Below, piece by piece: positions 10,079 to 17,709 of a stretch of DNA of 35,164 nt. The notes beneath the pieces are model-generated. The model was not told where the DNA came from. It saw only the letters and a program-made list of their open reading frames with translations, and did no database searches. The stretch's first letter is position 1. Each line of letters opens with the position of its first letter. The translations under genes and the position numbers were made by a program. The DNA comes from Ilumatobacteraceae bacterium (GTDB taxonomy: Bacteria > Actinomycetota > Acidimicrobiia > Acidimicrobiales > Ilumatobacteraceae): NCBI GenBank assembly GCA_017853385.1, contig JAFMJR010000011.1, positions 1 through 35,164 of the forward strand, written 5' to 3'.

Positions 10079-10151
10079 TGCCGACGGAGAGACTCGAACT
10101 CTCACTGACAGCATCCTAAGTGCTGTGCCTCTGCCATTGGGCTACGTCGGC
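10079..10151 (-). tRNA. tRNA with anticodon UAG (Leu CUA) but a short variable arm
   Basis: A minus-strand cloverleaf of 73 bases including an A discriminator. The acceptor stem GCCGACG/CGTCGGC is 7 of 7 paired, the anticodon stem CAGCA/TGCTG is 5 of 5 with loop CTTAGGA (U33, anticodon UAG, G37), and the T arm GAGAG-TTCGAGT-CTCTC is perfect. The D arm (GCC/GGC around GG) pairs over three bases. CCA is not encoded. The anticodon means Leu, but the variable region is only five bases (TCAGT), whereas bacterial tRNA-Leu normally has a long variable arm. It is therefore either an atypical Leu tRNA or one charged with another amino acid. Confidence 0.88.
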
Positions 10152-10190
10152 TAACGGGCTTCAGGGTAGTGGCGGGGGATCGTTTCTTGA

Positions 10191-10196
10191 CAGAAT
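10191..10196 (+). promoter_or_regulatory. Candidate -10 of the first PLP gene
   Basis: CAGAAT lies seven bases before the GTG at 10204 with no Shine-Dalgarno sequence between. TTGACA overlaps it (10187-10192) but is too close to the start to be the -35 of this promoter. Confidence 0.3.
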
Positions 10197-10203
10197 GTAA
10201 AGC

Positions 10204-11745
10204 GTGACCACAACTACGCCATCATCTGCCACTGTCCTTGAAGATTCTCACGCCCTTGCCAGCCAACTTGGTTTGGCCGACACCATTGTTGATGAGGGCT
10301 CACTAGCCGAAAGCATTCGAAAGTGCGCGGCGAACAACGTGGTGTTGCCAACATTTGCGCAGCTTGCAAACCCATCCCTCATTCCCGCAGACATTGCAGC
10401 TGGTGCAGACAAGAACGCTCCCGATTCACGCAACTTGTTTCGCGTGCATTGGTTTAACGACATGGCTGGAAATCGGGTCAATGTTCCTGATCACGTAGTT
10501 CTTCCAAAATCACTCACAGGAGTAGATAGTCCGATCATCGTCGTGTTCGGCGACCGTTTTCCCATGATTACTGCGCACAAGGTGCTTGCGGCGTATTCAT
10601 GCTTGGCACCTCGCGTGATTACCGGACAGTTCAATCCTTCAACCCAACGCGCAGTGTGGCCTTCAACCGGAAACTATGCACGCGGTGGTGTGGCGATTAG
10701 CAAGATCATGGGTGCTCGCGGAGTTGCTGTGTTGCCTGCGGGAATGTCGCAAGAACGTTTCGATTGGCTTGATCGTTGGACGAGTGACCCAAGCGACATT
10801 ATTCGCACGCCTGGTACCGAAAGCAATGTCAAAGAAATTTATGACGCATGCAACGAAATGCAGAAAGATTCAAAAAATTTCATTTTTAATCAGTTCTGCG
10901 AATTTGGAAATTACCTCGGCCACTATGAAGTAACAGGTAGTGCGCTCGCCACTGTGTACGAACATGTTGCCAAGGGAATGAACCGACCAGGTCTTCGACT
11001 TGCTGCATTTACAAGCGCAACGGGTTCGGCTGGAACTATTGGCGCAGGCGATCACTTGAAGGACAAGTACGGAACCAAAATCGTTGCGGTTGAGGCACTT
11101 GAATGCCCAACCATGCTTGAAAATGGTTTTGGTGAGCACAACATTCAAGGCATCGGCGACAAGCACATTCCACTCATTCACAACGTGATGAACACCGATG
11201 TGGTTGCTGCTGTTTCAGATCGTGCAACCGATGAGCTTGACGTGTTGTTTAATACGTCAGCAGGTCGCGATTATCTGGTTCAGCGAAAGCATGTGCCTCA
11301 AGCAGTTGTGGACACACTGCAGCACTTCGGTTTTTCTTCCATTTGCAACACCATTGCTGCAATCAAGACGGCAAAGTTGCTTGGCCTTGGCGAAGATGAT
11401 GTGTTGATCACCATTGCGACAGATGGCGCAGATTTGTACCCAAGCGAGCGAGTAAAGACGATGAAGAAGCGCTTTAACGACAACTTCACACAAGTAGAGG
11501 CTGCTGAAGTTTTCGCTGAGCATCTCGCAACTGTGCAAACAGATTCAATGATTGACTGCACAGAGCGCGATAAAAACCGCATCTTTAACCTTGGTTACTA
11601 CACCTGGGTTGAGCAACAAGGCACGCCTCTTTCAGTGTTTGAGGCACGCAGATCGCAGACTTTCTGGCGCAACCTGCGCAAGCACGTTCCTACGTGGGAC
11701 GCCATGATCGGTGAATTCAACGCGCGAGTTGCCGCAGCAAAATAA
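10204..11745 (+). CDS. Fold-type II PLP-dependent enzyme (cysteine synthase/threonine synthase superfamily), function unknown
   Basis: A 513-residue protein, longer than most CysK-like enzymes (about 310). I recognise the superfamily but not the specific enzyme. Probable elements are K126 in 'TAHKVLAAY' as the PLP Lys, 'STGNYARGG' (154-162) as the Ser-Thr-Gly-Asn substrate loop, and 'GSAGT' (274-278) as the phosphate loop. An N-terminal part of about 100 residues precedes the catalytic core, and the last 100 residues ('[11 protein letters not shown]' region) have no counterpart I know. It starts with GTG, probably leaderless, and is followed after six bases by a threonine synthase-like gene, so the pair is likely one operon acting on related amino acids. 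Confidence 0.8.
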   Translation: MTTTTPSSATVLEDSHALASQLGLADTIVDEGSLAESIRKCAANNVVLPTFAQLANPSLIPADIAAGADKNAPDSRNLFRVHWFNDMAGNRVNVPDHVVLPKSLTGVDSPIIVVFGDRFPMITAHKVLAAYSCLAPRVITGQFNPSTQRAVWPSTGNYARGGVAISKIMGARGVAVLPAGMSQERFDWLDRWTSDPSDIIRTPGTESNVKEIYDACNEMQKDSKNFIFNQFCEFGNYLGHYEVTGSALATVYEHVAKGMNRPGLRLAAFTSATGSAGTIGAGDHLKDKYGTKIVAVEALECPTMLENGFGEHNIQGIGDKHIPLIHNVMNTDVVAAVSDRATDELDVLFNTSAGRDYLVQRKHVPQAVVDTLQHFGFSSICNTIAAIKTAKLLGLGEDDVLITIATDGADLYPSERVKTMKKRFNDNFTQVEAAEVFAEHLATVQTDSMIDCTERDKNRIFNLGYYTWVEQQGTPLSVFEARRSQTFWRNLRKHVPTWDAMIGEFNARVAAAK

Positions 11746-11751
11746 CTTCGC

Positions 11752-13086
11752 ATGACTCTGCTTGCACAACCACATGTTGGGTGGAAGTGCGCAGTATGTG
11801 GAGAGCGTGTTGCAATAGACAAAGCGTTGGCGTGGCGTTGCCCAAATGCAAGTGATCACGACACGCATCACGTGTTGCAGTTCGAACAACCAATAGCGCC
11901 TTTGCGAAGCACGGGGGATGAAAACCCCTATGTGGCATTTCGCAAGTATTTGGCGTGGGATGCTTTCGCTGGTGCGCTCGGGCTTTCGGAAGACGAACGT
12001 GTTGCGCTTATTCGCGAAGCTGATGAGATGGTTCGCGTAGTTGCTGGCACTGGATTCAGGTTTACACCATTTGCTCGACACGACGCATTGTCTGATGCAC
12101 TTGGGTTTTCGCAGCTTGGTGGAGTCTGGGTGAAAGACGAAACAAACGGAGTCGCAGGTTCGCATAAATCGCGTCACTTGTTTACCGAGCTGCTGCACTT
12201 ACTTGCAGCAGAAAAAACCGGTCATGCGTCGTGGAGTTCAAAAGAGAATCGCCCCAATTTGGCGATTGCGTCATGTGGCAATGCTGCATTTGCTGCTTCA
12301 ACTTTGGCCAAAGCAGTTGGGTGGCCAATTCAAGTTTTTGTTCCAGAAAATGCTGCTGCAGAGTTAACCGATCTTTTGCAATCGGTAGACGCTCGCATTG
12401 TGCGTTGTCCGCGTTTACCTAACGATCCACCAGGTGATCCATGTGTGCATCGATTTCGCGAAGCTGTTGCGCAAGGTGCAATTCCCTTTGGTGTGCAGGG
12501 AACAGAAAATGCATGGTGTCTTGATGGTGGTCGCACCATCGGGTGGGAAATGGCCGACAGTATGGAGCGAGTAAGTGGGCCGCCACTAGATCGAGTGTTT
12601 ATGCAAGTTGGTGGTGGAGCGTTTGCTGCGTGTGGAAGTTCTGGATTGTTTGCGGGAGGGTTACGACCTGCATTGCATGCGGTGCAAACGCAAAGTTGTG
12701 CACCTCTTGCCCGTGCATGGCAGCACGCAATTGAAACTGGCGGAGGCAAAAACGCTGGCCCAAGGTGGAACGATTGCATGTGGCCGTGGGAAAACGTTCA
12801 GCCTTCGCTTGCTGATGGCATTTTGGATGATGAAACCTATGACTGGGTCGGCGTGTGTAACTCCATGGCTGAAAGTGGCGGCTCTCCAGTTGTGGCTACA
12901 GAGCAGCACATCATTGATGCGTATGCGCTTGCGCACAAAGTGACCGAAATCAATGTGAGCCCGACTGGTACTGCTGGACTTGCGGGATTACTCGCGCTGC
13001 GTTCACAAATTGCTGATGACGAGCGAGTTGTTGTGGTTTTTAGTGGTGTTCGGCGTCACTTCATGCCACTCCCTATTGCGCAATAG
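11752..13086 (+). CDS. Threonine synthase-like PLP enzyme with N-terminal zinc-ribbon-like motif
   Basis: A 444-residue fold-type II PLP enzyme. An N-terminal CxxC (C13, C16) followed by C30 and a His cluster (36-40) looks like the small zinc ribbon found in some threonine synthases. The core has 'VKDETNGVAGSHKSRH' with K139 as PLP Lys, 'SCGNAA' (174-179) as the substrate loop and 'QVGGGAF' as the glycine-rich phosphate loop. 'SPTGTAGLAGLLAL' near the C-terminus is a familiar helix-capping block. It may be a true threonine synthase or a lyase acting on hydroxy- or diamino acids; sequence alone does not decide. The start is six bases after the previous gene, and clpP follows by 21 bases. Confidence 0.78.
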   Translation: MTLLAQPHVGWKCAVCGERVAIDKALAWRCPNASDHDTHHVLQFEQPIAPLRSTGDENPYVAFRKYLAWDAFAGALGLSEDERVALIREADEMVRVVAGTGFRFTPFARHDALSDALGFSQLGGVWVKDETNGVAGSHKSRHLFTELLHLLAAEKTGHASWSSKENRPNLAIASCGNAAFAASTLAKAVGWPIQVFVPENAAAELTDLLQSVDARIVRCPRLPNDPPGDPCVHRFREAVAQGAIPFGVQGTENAWCLDGGRTIGWEMADSMERVSGPPLDRVFMQVGGGAFAACGSSGLFAGGLRPALHAVQTQSCAPLARAWQHAIETGGGKNAGPRWNDCMWPWENVQPSLADGILDDETYDWVGVCNSMAESGGSPVVATEQHIIDAYALAHKVTEINVSPTGTAGLAGLLALRSQIADDERVVVVFSGVRRHFMPLPIAQ

Positions 13087-13094
13087 TGGGGTAG

Positions 13095-13100
13095 TAGTCT
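13095..13100 (+). promoter_or_regulatory. Candidate -10 of clpP
   Basis: TAGTCT lies seven bases before the clpP ATG, the same hexamer as before the exporter gene at 6811. No Shine-Dalgarno sequence is present, which suggests a leaderless transcript. Confidence 0.4.
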
Positions 13101-13107
13101 TTCCGCC

Positions 13108-13716
13108 ATGAGCAACAGCCCACTTCACTTGCCAAACATGCCTTTTGCACAAGACGGCGGACCAGATTCGCAAAGCAATATTTTCTTGCGCTTGCTGAAG
13201 AGCCGAGTCATCATGCTGGGAAGCGATGTAAATGATGATGTTGCGAATCAGATTTGTGCACAGCTGTTGTTCCTTGAAGGAGAAGATCCAAAGGCTGATG
13301 TGTGGTTGTACATCAACAGCCCTGGTGGTTCAGTAACGGCAGGAATGGCAATTTATGACACCATGCAGTTCATCAGCTGCGATGTTGCCACTGTGTGTTT
13401 GGGTCTCGCCGCTTCAATGGGTCAGTTCTTGCTCACAGCAGGTACAGCCGGCAAGCGCTACACGTTGCCAAACGCCCGAATCATGATGCACCAGCCTCTT
13501 GCGGGTCTGCGTGGACAAGCGTCAGACATTGCAATTCAGGCAGAGCAATTGCAGTACACCAAGAAGCGCATGGCTGAGTTGATTGCATTCCACTCTGGTC
13601 AAAAGATCGAACAAATTCAGCAAGACTCAGAACGAGATCGCTGGTTCACGCCAGATCAAGCCAAGGAGTACGGTCTTGTTGACAAAGTAATCGTGAAGCG
13701 CGGCGAAATTCGCTGA
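13108..13716 (+). CDS. clpP: ATP-dependent Clp protease proteolytic subunit
   Basis: A 202-residue serine peptidase that forms the barrel of Clp proteases with ClpX or ClpC. The triad is S103 ('AASMGQ'), H128 ('MMHQPLAG') and D177 ('SERDRW'), a constant offset of six from E. coli ClpP. The oxyanion loop 'SPGGSV' and 'GLVDKVI' close to the end are present. Actinobacteria usually have two or more clpP genes, often clpP1-clpP2-clpX in a row; here it stands alone with no partner clpP or clpX, so a second subunit is probably encoded elsewhere. It converges on a small lipoprotein gene with five bases between stops. Confidence 0.97.
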   Translation: MSNSPLHLPNMPFAQDGGPDSQSNIFLRLLKSRVIMLGSDVNDDVANQICAQLLFLEGEDPKADVWLYINSPGGSVTAGMAIYDTMQFISCDVATVCLGLAASMGQFLLTAGTAGKRYTLPNARIMMHQPLAGLRGQASDIAIQAEQLQYTKKRMAELIAFHSGQKIEQIQQDSERDRWFTPDQAKEYGLVDKVIVKRGEIR

Positions 13717-13721
13717 GTGCT

Positions 13722-14111
13722 TTACGGCGTTACTTGAACGCCAAGTGAAATATCTACTCCACACGTAGCCTTCACCCATTGCGAGGCAGCCTGTGCGTTT
13801 GCCTCGGTTGCATATGCCAAGTCGGCAACTTGCTGCACGCTTTGTGCGTCTTCGGCTTTTACTTTTGATGCGGCAATCATCAGCTCGGTAAGCGCGTCCC
13901 AATCTTCCTGCACTTCTAGTGGGGCAACCTTTTGCAAACGAGTGAAATGCTCAACAGACGCGTTTACCTCGTCCACAGTTGCGGGCATCACTGCAATGCC
14001 AGGCATCTCTTTGGCTAATTGACGACAAAAATTAGTGCCGGTGCGAGGCGTTTGCGCACAAGCAGTGAGCGAAACAACGGTGATTGCACAGAGAGCGAAT
14101 AAACGGCGCAC
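13722..14111 (-). CDS. Small putative lipoprotein, function unknown
   Basis: A 129-residue protein with a lipoprotein signal: basic MRRL start, hydrophobic stretch and lipobox S-L-T-A-C18, so the mature protein should be lipid-anchored at Cys18 on the outer face of the membrane. The mature part is Ala/Val-rich and mostly helical in pattern, with two further cysteines (near 29 and 115) that could form a disulfide. I recognise no family. The GTG start has GAGAAT six bases upstream and no Shine-Dalgarno sequence. It diverges from comM across 85 bases. Confidence 0.75.
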   Translation of the reverse strand: MRRLFALCAITVVSLTACAQTPRTGTNFCRQLAKEMPGIAVMPATVDEVNASVEHFTRLQKVAPLEVQEDWDALTELMIAASKVKAEDAQSVQQVADLAYATEANAQAASQWVKATCGVDISLGVQVTP

Positions 14112-14196
14112 CCGTTTATTCTCACAGGGTCGCAGATCAAATTGGTGTCACTTCGTTCGAGTTTCCCCGCAAAATGATTTGCGCACACCTCATCGC

Positions 14197-15720
14197 ATGT
14201 CATTTGTTTCGGTGCGATCAGCAACTTTGCTTGGGGTGCAGGGCGCACCCGTAGATGTCGAGATTCATTTAGGAATGGGATTGCCTGGTTTCACCATTGT
14301 TGGGCAACCAGATGAGTCCTGTCGTGAGTCCAGAGATCGCGTAAGAGCGGCATTGCTGTCGTGTGATTTGCCGTGGCCGAACAAACGCATCACCGTCAAT
14401 TTGGCCAATGGATCCAACGAACGCAAAGGGGGAGCTGGATTAGATGTGGCAATTGCTATTGGGCTGTTAGTGGTGCAAGAAGTACTCACAGTGGAAGCGA
14501 TCTCGCGGTTTTCATTTATCGGCGAGCTTGGTCTTGATGGCTCTTTGCGCAGTGTCGCAGGCATTGTCCCACTCGTTGCTGCCATTGATGATCGAACTGT
14601 TGTTGTTCCGCGCATTGCCGAACACGAAGCGAGAATTGTTGCGCAGGGAAATGTGTGTGCGGTTGCCACATTGGCCGAGCTGGTTGCGAGTATTCGCGAA
14701 GAGGTTCCCTGGGTGCATCAACAACGTGTCAGCACTGAAGTGTCACAAAGCGAATTACCAAATATGTCCGATGTTCGTGGGCAGAGTGCCGCACGGCATG
14801 CGTGCGAAATTGCAGCCGCCGGCTCTCATCACCTGTTGCTCATTGGTCCACCAGGAGCAGGAAAGTCGATGCTTGCTCAGCGACTAGTTGGCATCTTGCC
14901 CGATTTGGCAACAACAGATGCGATAACCAGCACCATCATTCACTCGGCGGCTCACAGCGCATTACCACCAGGTGGATTGGTCACTCGTCCACCGTTGCGA
15001 GCTCCACATCATTCAACGTCGTTAATTGCCATGGTGGGTGGAGGAACTTCTTCATTGCGACCTGGAGAAATTTCTCTTGCCACAAATGGGGTGTTGTTTC
15101 TTGACGAATTGGGCGAATTCGCACCAAGTGTGCTTGATGCGTTAAGGCAGCCTTTAGAAGAGGGCGTTGTTCGCGTGGCTCGCGCAAAGTCTTCAGCAGT
15201 TTTGCCCGCAAAGTTTTTGCTAGTTGCGGCAACTAATCCGTGTCCATGTGGCGAAGGCACACCCGGTTTATGCGTGTGCGATGACCGAGCAAAGCAAAAA
15301 TATCTGCGACGTTTTTCTGGCCCATTACTTGACCGATTTGATCTGCGAGTTGCGGTCACTCGTCCTCATGTTGATGAGTTACTTGCTTCGAGTAAATCTG
15401 AATCAAGTCGCGATATCGCGCTGCGTGTGCAGCAAGCTCGCAGTAGGGCAATTGAGCGAAACGGTTGTCTGAATTCTGCCCTTACTGCCGAAGCGCTCGA
15501 CGAATATGCCCCATTAACAAAAGGTGCTTCTCAATTGTTGCGTCATCAGGTTGAGCGGGGCAGATTGTCTGGTCGCGGGTATCACCGCATTCGCAGGGTT
15601 GGCCGCACTGTTGCCGATTTGCGAGATCAAAGCGAGAAAGTAGATGAGATGCACATTGCTGTAGCACTTGCTTTACGTGTTGGTGTGCAACCGCATTTTT
15701 CTGGCGAGCAGGCGATGTAA
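14197..15720 (+). CDS. comM: YifB/ComM-family Mg-chelatase-like AAA+ ATPase
   Basis: A 507-residue protein: an N-terminal Lon protease-like S5 domain (about 1-170), a central AAA+ magnesium-chelatase-like domain with Walker A 'GPPGAGKS' (217-224) and Walker B 'VLFLDEL' (299-305), and a C-terminal helical domain. A Cys cluster 'NPCPCGEGTPGLCVC' follows the ATPase core. In naturally competent bacteria ComM is a helicase aiding branch migration during integration of taken-up DNA. The start at 14197 gives the family opening 'SVRSATLLGV'; an earlier in-frame ATG (14035) would overlap the divergent lipoprotein gene. The stop shares a base with the dprA ATG (TAATG), so the genes are coupled. Confidence 0.94.
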   Translation: MSFVSVRSATLLGVQGAPVDVEIHLGMGLPGFTIVGQPDESCRESRDRVRAALLSCDLPWPNKRITVNLANGSNERKGGAGLDVAIAIGLLVVQEVLTVEAISRFSFIGELGLDGSLRSVAGIVPLVAAIDDRTVVVPRIAEHEARIVAQGNVCAVATLAELVASIREEVPWVHQQRVSTEVSQSELPNMSDVRGQSAARHACEIAAAGSHHLLLIGPPGAGKSMLAQRLVGILPDLATTDAITSTIIHSAAHSALPPGGLVTRPPLRAPHHSTSLIAMVGGGTSSLRPGEISLATNGVLFLDELGEFAPSVLDALRQPLEEGVVRVARAKSSAVLPAKFLLVAATNPCPCGEGTPGLCVCDDRAKQKYLRRFSGPLLDRFDLRVAVTRPHVDELLASSKSESSRDIALRVQQARSRAIERNGCLNSALTAEALDEYAPLTKGASQLLRHQVERGRLSGRGYHRIRRVGRTVADLRDQSEKVDEMHIAVALALRVGVQPHFSGEQAM

Positions 15721-16850
15721 TGAAACATTCAGGTCACGACGAAGGTGTAATTGCGGCAGTGTTGGCAACAAAACCGCAGCTCACTTGCCGCAAGTTTTCG
15801 CAACTGCTTGCAACCGCAAAGCCAAGCGATATCGCGCAATCACTTGACAATGTGCGACCAACTGCAGATGAGTGTGAACGCATGGCTAAGCGACTGGAAC
15901 TCACATGTATGTCAGTCACCTATGTCGGCGCACACGATTATCCGCAAACTCTTGTGCAAGACCCAACTCGCAGCCCCGTGTTGTTTTATCGAGGGAAATT
16001 GGCTGCGCTAAATCAAAGACGTGTAGGAATAGTGGGAACGCGCTCTGCAACAGCAGCGGGTCGCTATTTGGCATCGCATATTTCGTTTGATCTTGCAGAA
16101 CGTGGAATTTCTACAGTTTCGGGTTTGGCGCGTGGCATTGATGCATGGGCTCATAAAGGAGTCTCTGTTGCGTATGGCCGCAATGCAGATCATTCGCACT
16201 TGGGCATACCAATTGGAGTAGTTGCCTCTGGTCTCGATGTTGTGTATCCAAAGGAAAATGTAGAGCTGTGGAATTTCGTTTCCGAACATGGCTTACTACT
16301 CAGTGAATCGCCGCCCGGAACATCGCCAGAGCCGTATCGATTTCCGTTGCGCAATCGCATTCTTGCTGCGCTCTCTGAAGTGCTTGTCGTTGTTGAATCG
16401 CGCGCAACAGGCGGATCAATGATCACCGTCGAAGAAGCACATAAACGAGACATCACGGTTATGGCAGTTCCGGGTTCGCCTCGTAATTCGTCTTCTGCGG
16501 GAACAAATCTGTTGTTGCAGCAGGGGTGTGCGCCAGTGGTGTCGGTAGACGACGTGTTAGTTGCATTAGGTCTTGATACGCGCGAGTCACATCCACCTGT
16601 GTTTGATGAGCGAGATGCACTGTCTCCTCAAGATGAAGCGTTGCTAAAAAGCATGGCAGGGGACGCACTCACGTTGGATCAATTGGTTCTTCGAACCCGA
16701 CGTGATGTTGTTGATATCGCGTACTCGCTTGGGCGCATGGAAACGCGTGGATGGGTAATCAATAACGGTGGTTGGTGGGAGGTGCTCGGTATGCAAACAC
16801 CCGCAGGGTACGGTGGTTTTCATGGAGGTGGCAACAAGTTGGGAAATTGA
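15720..16850 (+). CDS. dprA: DNA-processing protein DprA (Smf)
   Basis: A 376-residue protein that loads RecA on incoming single-stranded DNA during transformation. An N-terminal helical region (about 1-90) precedes the Rossmann-like fold with 'VGIVGTRSATAAG', 'STVSGLARGIDAWAH', 'VVASGLDVVYP', 'PLRNRILAALSEVLVVVE' and 'TGGSMITVEEA'. A C-terminal winged-helix segment (about 300-376, 'ALTLDQLVLRT') matches the longer DprA forms. Placed between comM and xerC as in Streptomyces and many other bacteria. Presence of comM and dprA suggests uptake or at least recombination of foreign DNA, but no uptake pilus or ComEC genes are in the window. Confidence 0.95.
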   Translation: MKHSGHDEGVIAAVLATKPQLTCRKFSQLLATAKPSDIAQSLDNVRPTADECERMAKRLELTCMSVTYVGAHDYPQTLVQDPTRSPVLFYRGKLAALNQRRVGIVGTRSATAAGRYLASHISFDLAERGISTVSGLARGIDAWAHKGVSVAYGRNADHSHLGIPIGVVASGLDVVYPKENVELWNFVSEHGLLLSESPPGTSPEPYRFPLRNRILAALSEVLVVVESRATGGSMITVEEAHKRDITVMAVPGSPRNSSSAGTNLLLQQGCAPVVSVDDVLVALGLDTRESHPPVFDERDALSPQDEALLKSMAGDALTLDQLVLRTRRDVVDIAYSLGRMETRGWVINNGGWWEVLGMQTPAGYGGFHGGGNKLGN

Positions 16851-17700
16851 CGATTTCGCAACATCGCTTACTGCTGCATCTGCAAACACCGTTTCTGCTT
16901 ACATCAGCGACATCAGTCAATTTGCGCAATGGGTGAGTCGTCAGTCAATTGATGATCCGCGCAATGTGACAAAAGATGTAGTTCGTCAGTACATCGGTTT
17001 TTTAACCACTATGAAAATGGCAAAGCGAAGCATCGGCAGAAAAGTTGCAGCTCTTCGCAAATACTTTGCGTGGTTGGTGCGTGATCACAAAATTGAAATA
17101 GATCCAACTGCCGGCGTGCGAACTCCAACCGATACTGGTCGACTTCCAAAAGTTCTCACGAACGAGCAGCTTTCTGCGCTTCTTCACACCGCAAACGAAG
17201 AAGACCCTGATTGGAAGAAGGCTCGCGATACCGCAATTATTGAGTTGTTGTACGGAAGCGGATTACGAGTGAGTGAACTGTGCTCACTCGATGTCGACAG
17301 TGTCAATGTGAAGCAACAAGCAATCATCGTGACGGGTAAGGGAAATAAACAGCGTCGTGTGCCGGTAAGTGAACCTTCATTAGTGGCACTTACTGCGTGG
17401 GCTGTTTTGCGTCATGAAGTGTGTGCTGACAACACTCAAGTTGCTTTGTTTGTGAACAGCCGTGGAACTCGGCTGGGGACTCGCGATGTCCGCCGAATTA
17501 TTGATTCACGTTCATTGGCTCCGACTCACCCGCATGCGCTGCGCCATACCTTTGCAACACACTTGCTCGACAATGGGGCAGATTTGCGCGCTGTTCAAGA
17601 ACTGCTTGGCCATAGCGATGTGGCGACAACACAGCGGTATACGCACGTGAGTAAGGAGCGATTGAAGTCTGCCTACGGGGTATCTCATCCGAGGGCATAA
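16822..17700 (+). CDS. xerC: Tyrosine recombinase XerC
   Basis: A 292-residue site-specific recombinase that resolves chromosome dimers at dif together with XerD. An N-terminal SAM-like core-binding domain (about 5-90) precedes the catalytic domain with R149 ('GSGLRVSEL'), K173 ('TGKGNKQRR'), H238 and R241 ('HPHALRHTFATHLL'), H264 ('LLGHSDV') and the nucleophile Y273 ('TQRYTHV'). All six catalytic residues are present. The preferred ATG overlaps dprA by 29 bases; GTG at 16828 is a close alternative, and ATG at 16768 would add 18 residues unlike the family. It is a housekeeping recombinase rather than a phage integrase: no attachment site or tRNA adjoins it. Confidence 0.93.
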   Translation: MEVATSWEIDDFATSLTAASANTVSAYISDISQFAQWVSRQSIDDPRNVTKDVVRQYIGFLTTMKMAKRSIGRKVAALRKYFAWLVRDHKIEIDPTAGVRTPTDTGRLPKVLTNEQLSALLHTANEEDPDWKKARDTAIIELLYGSGLRVSELCSLDVDSVNVKQQAIIVTGKGNKQRRVPVSEPSLVALTAWAVLRHEVCADNTQVALFVNSRGTRLGTRDVRRIIDSRSLAPTHPHALRHTFATHLLDNGADLRAVQELLGHSDVATTQRYTHVSKERLKSAYGVSHPRA

Positions 17701-17701
17701 T
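17696..17701 (+). promoter_or_regulatory. Candidate -10 of the whiG-like sigma gene
   Basis: CATAAT overlaps the xerC stop and lies eight bases before the sigma factor ATG. There is no Shine-Dalgarno sequence. Confidence 0.3.
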
Positions 17702-17709
17702 TACAGGGC

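Noticed and set aside
10080-10151. Reading the tRNA on the plus strand, which would give anticodon CUA (amber suppressor)
   Set aside because: The plus-strand fold would have C at position 33 and no TTC-type T loop. The minus strand has U33 and a canonical TTCGAGT loop, so the tRNA is on the minus strand with anticodon UAG.
16822-17700. Tyrosine recombinase as a phage or island integrase
   Set aside because: It sits in the conserved dprA-xerC-whiG context, has XerC length and motifs, and no attachment repeats or phage genes are near.
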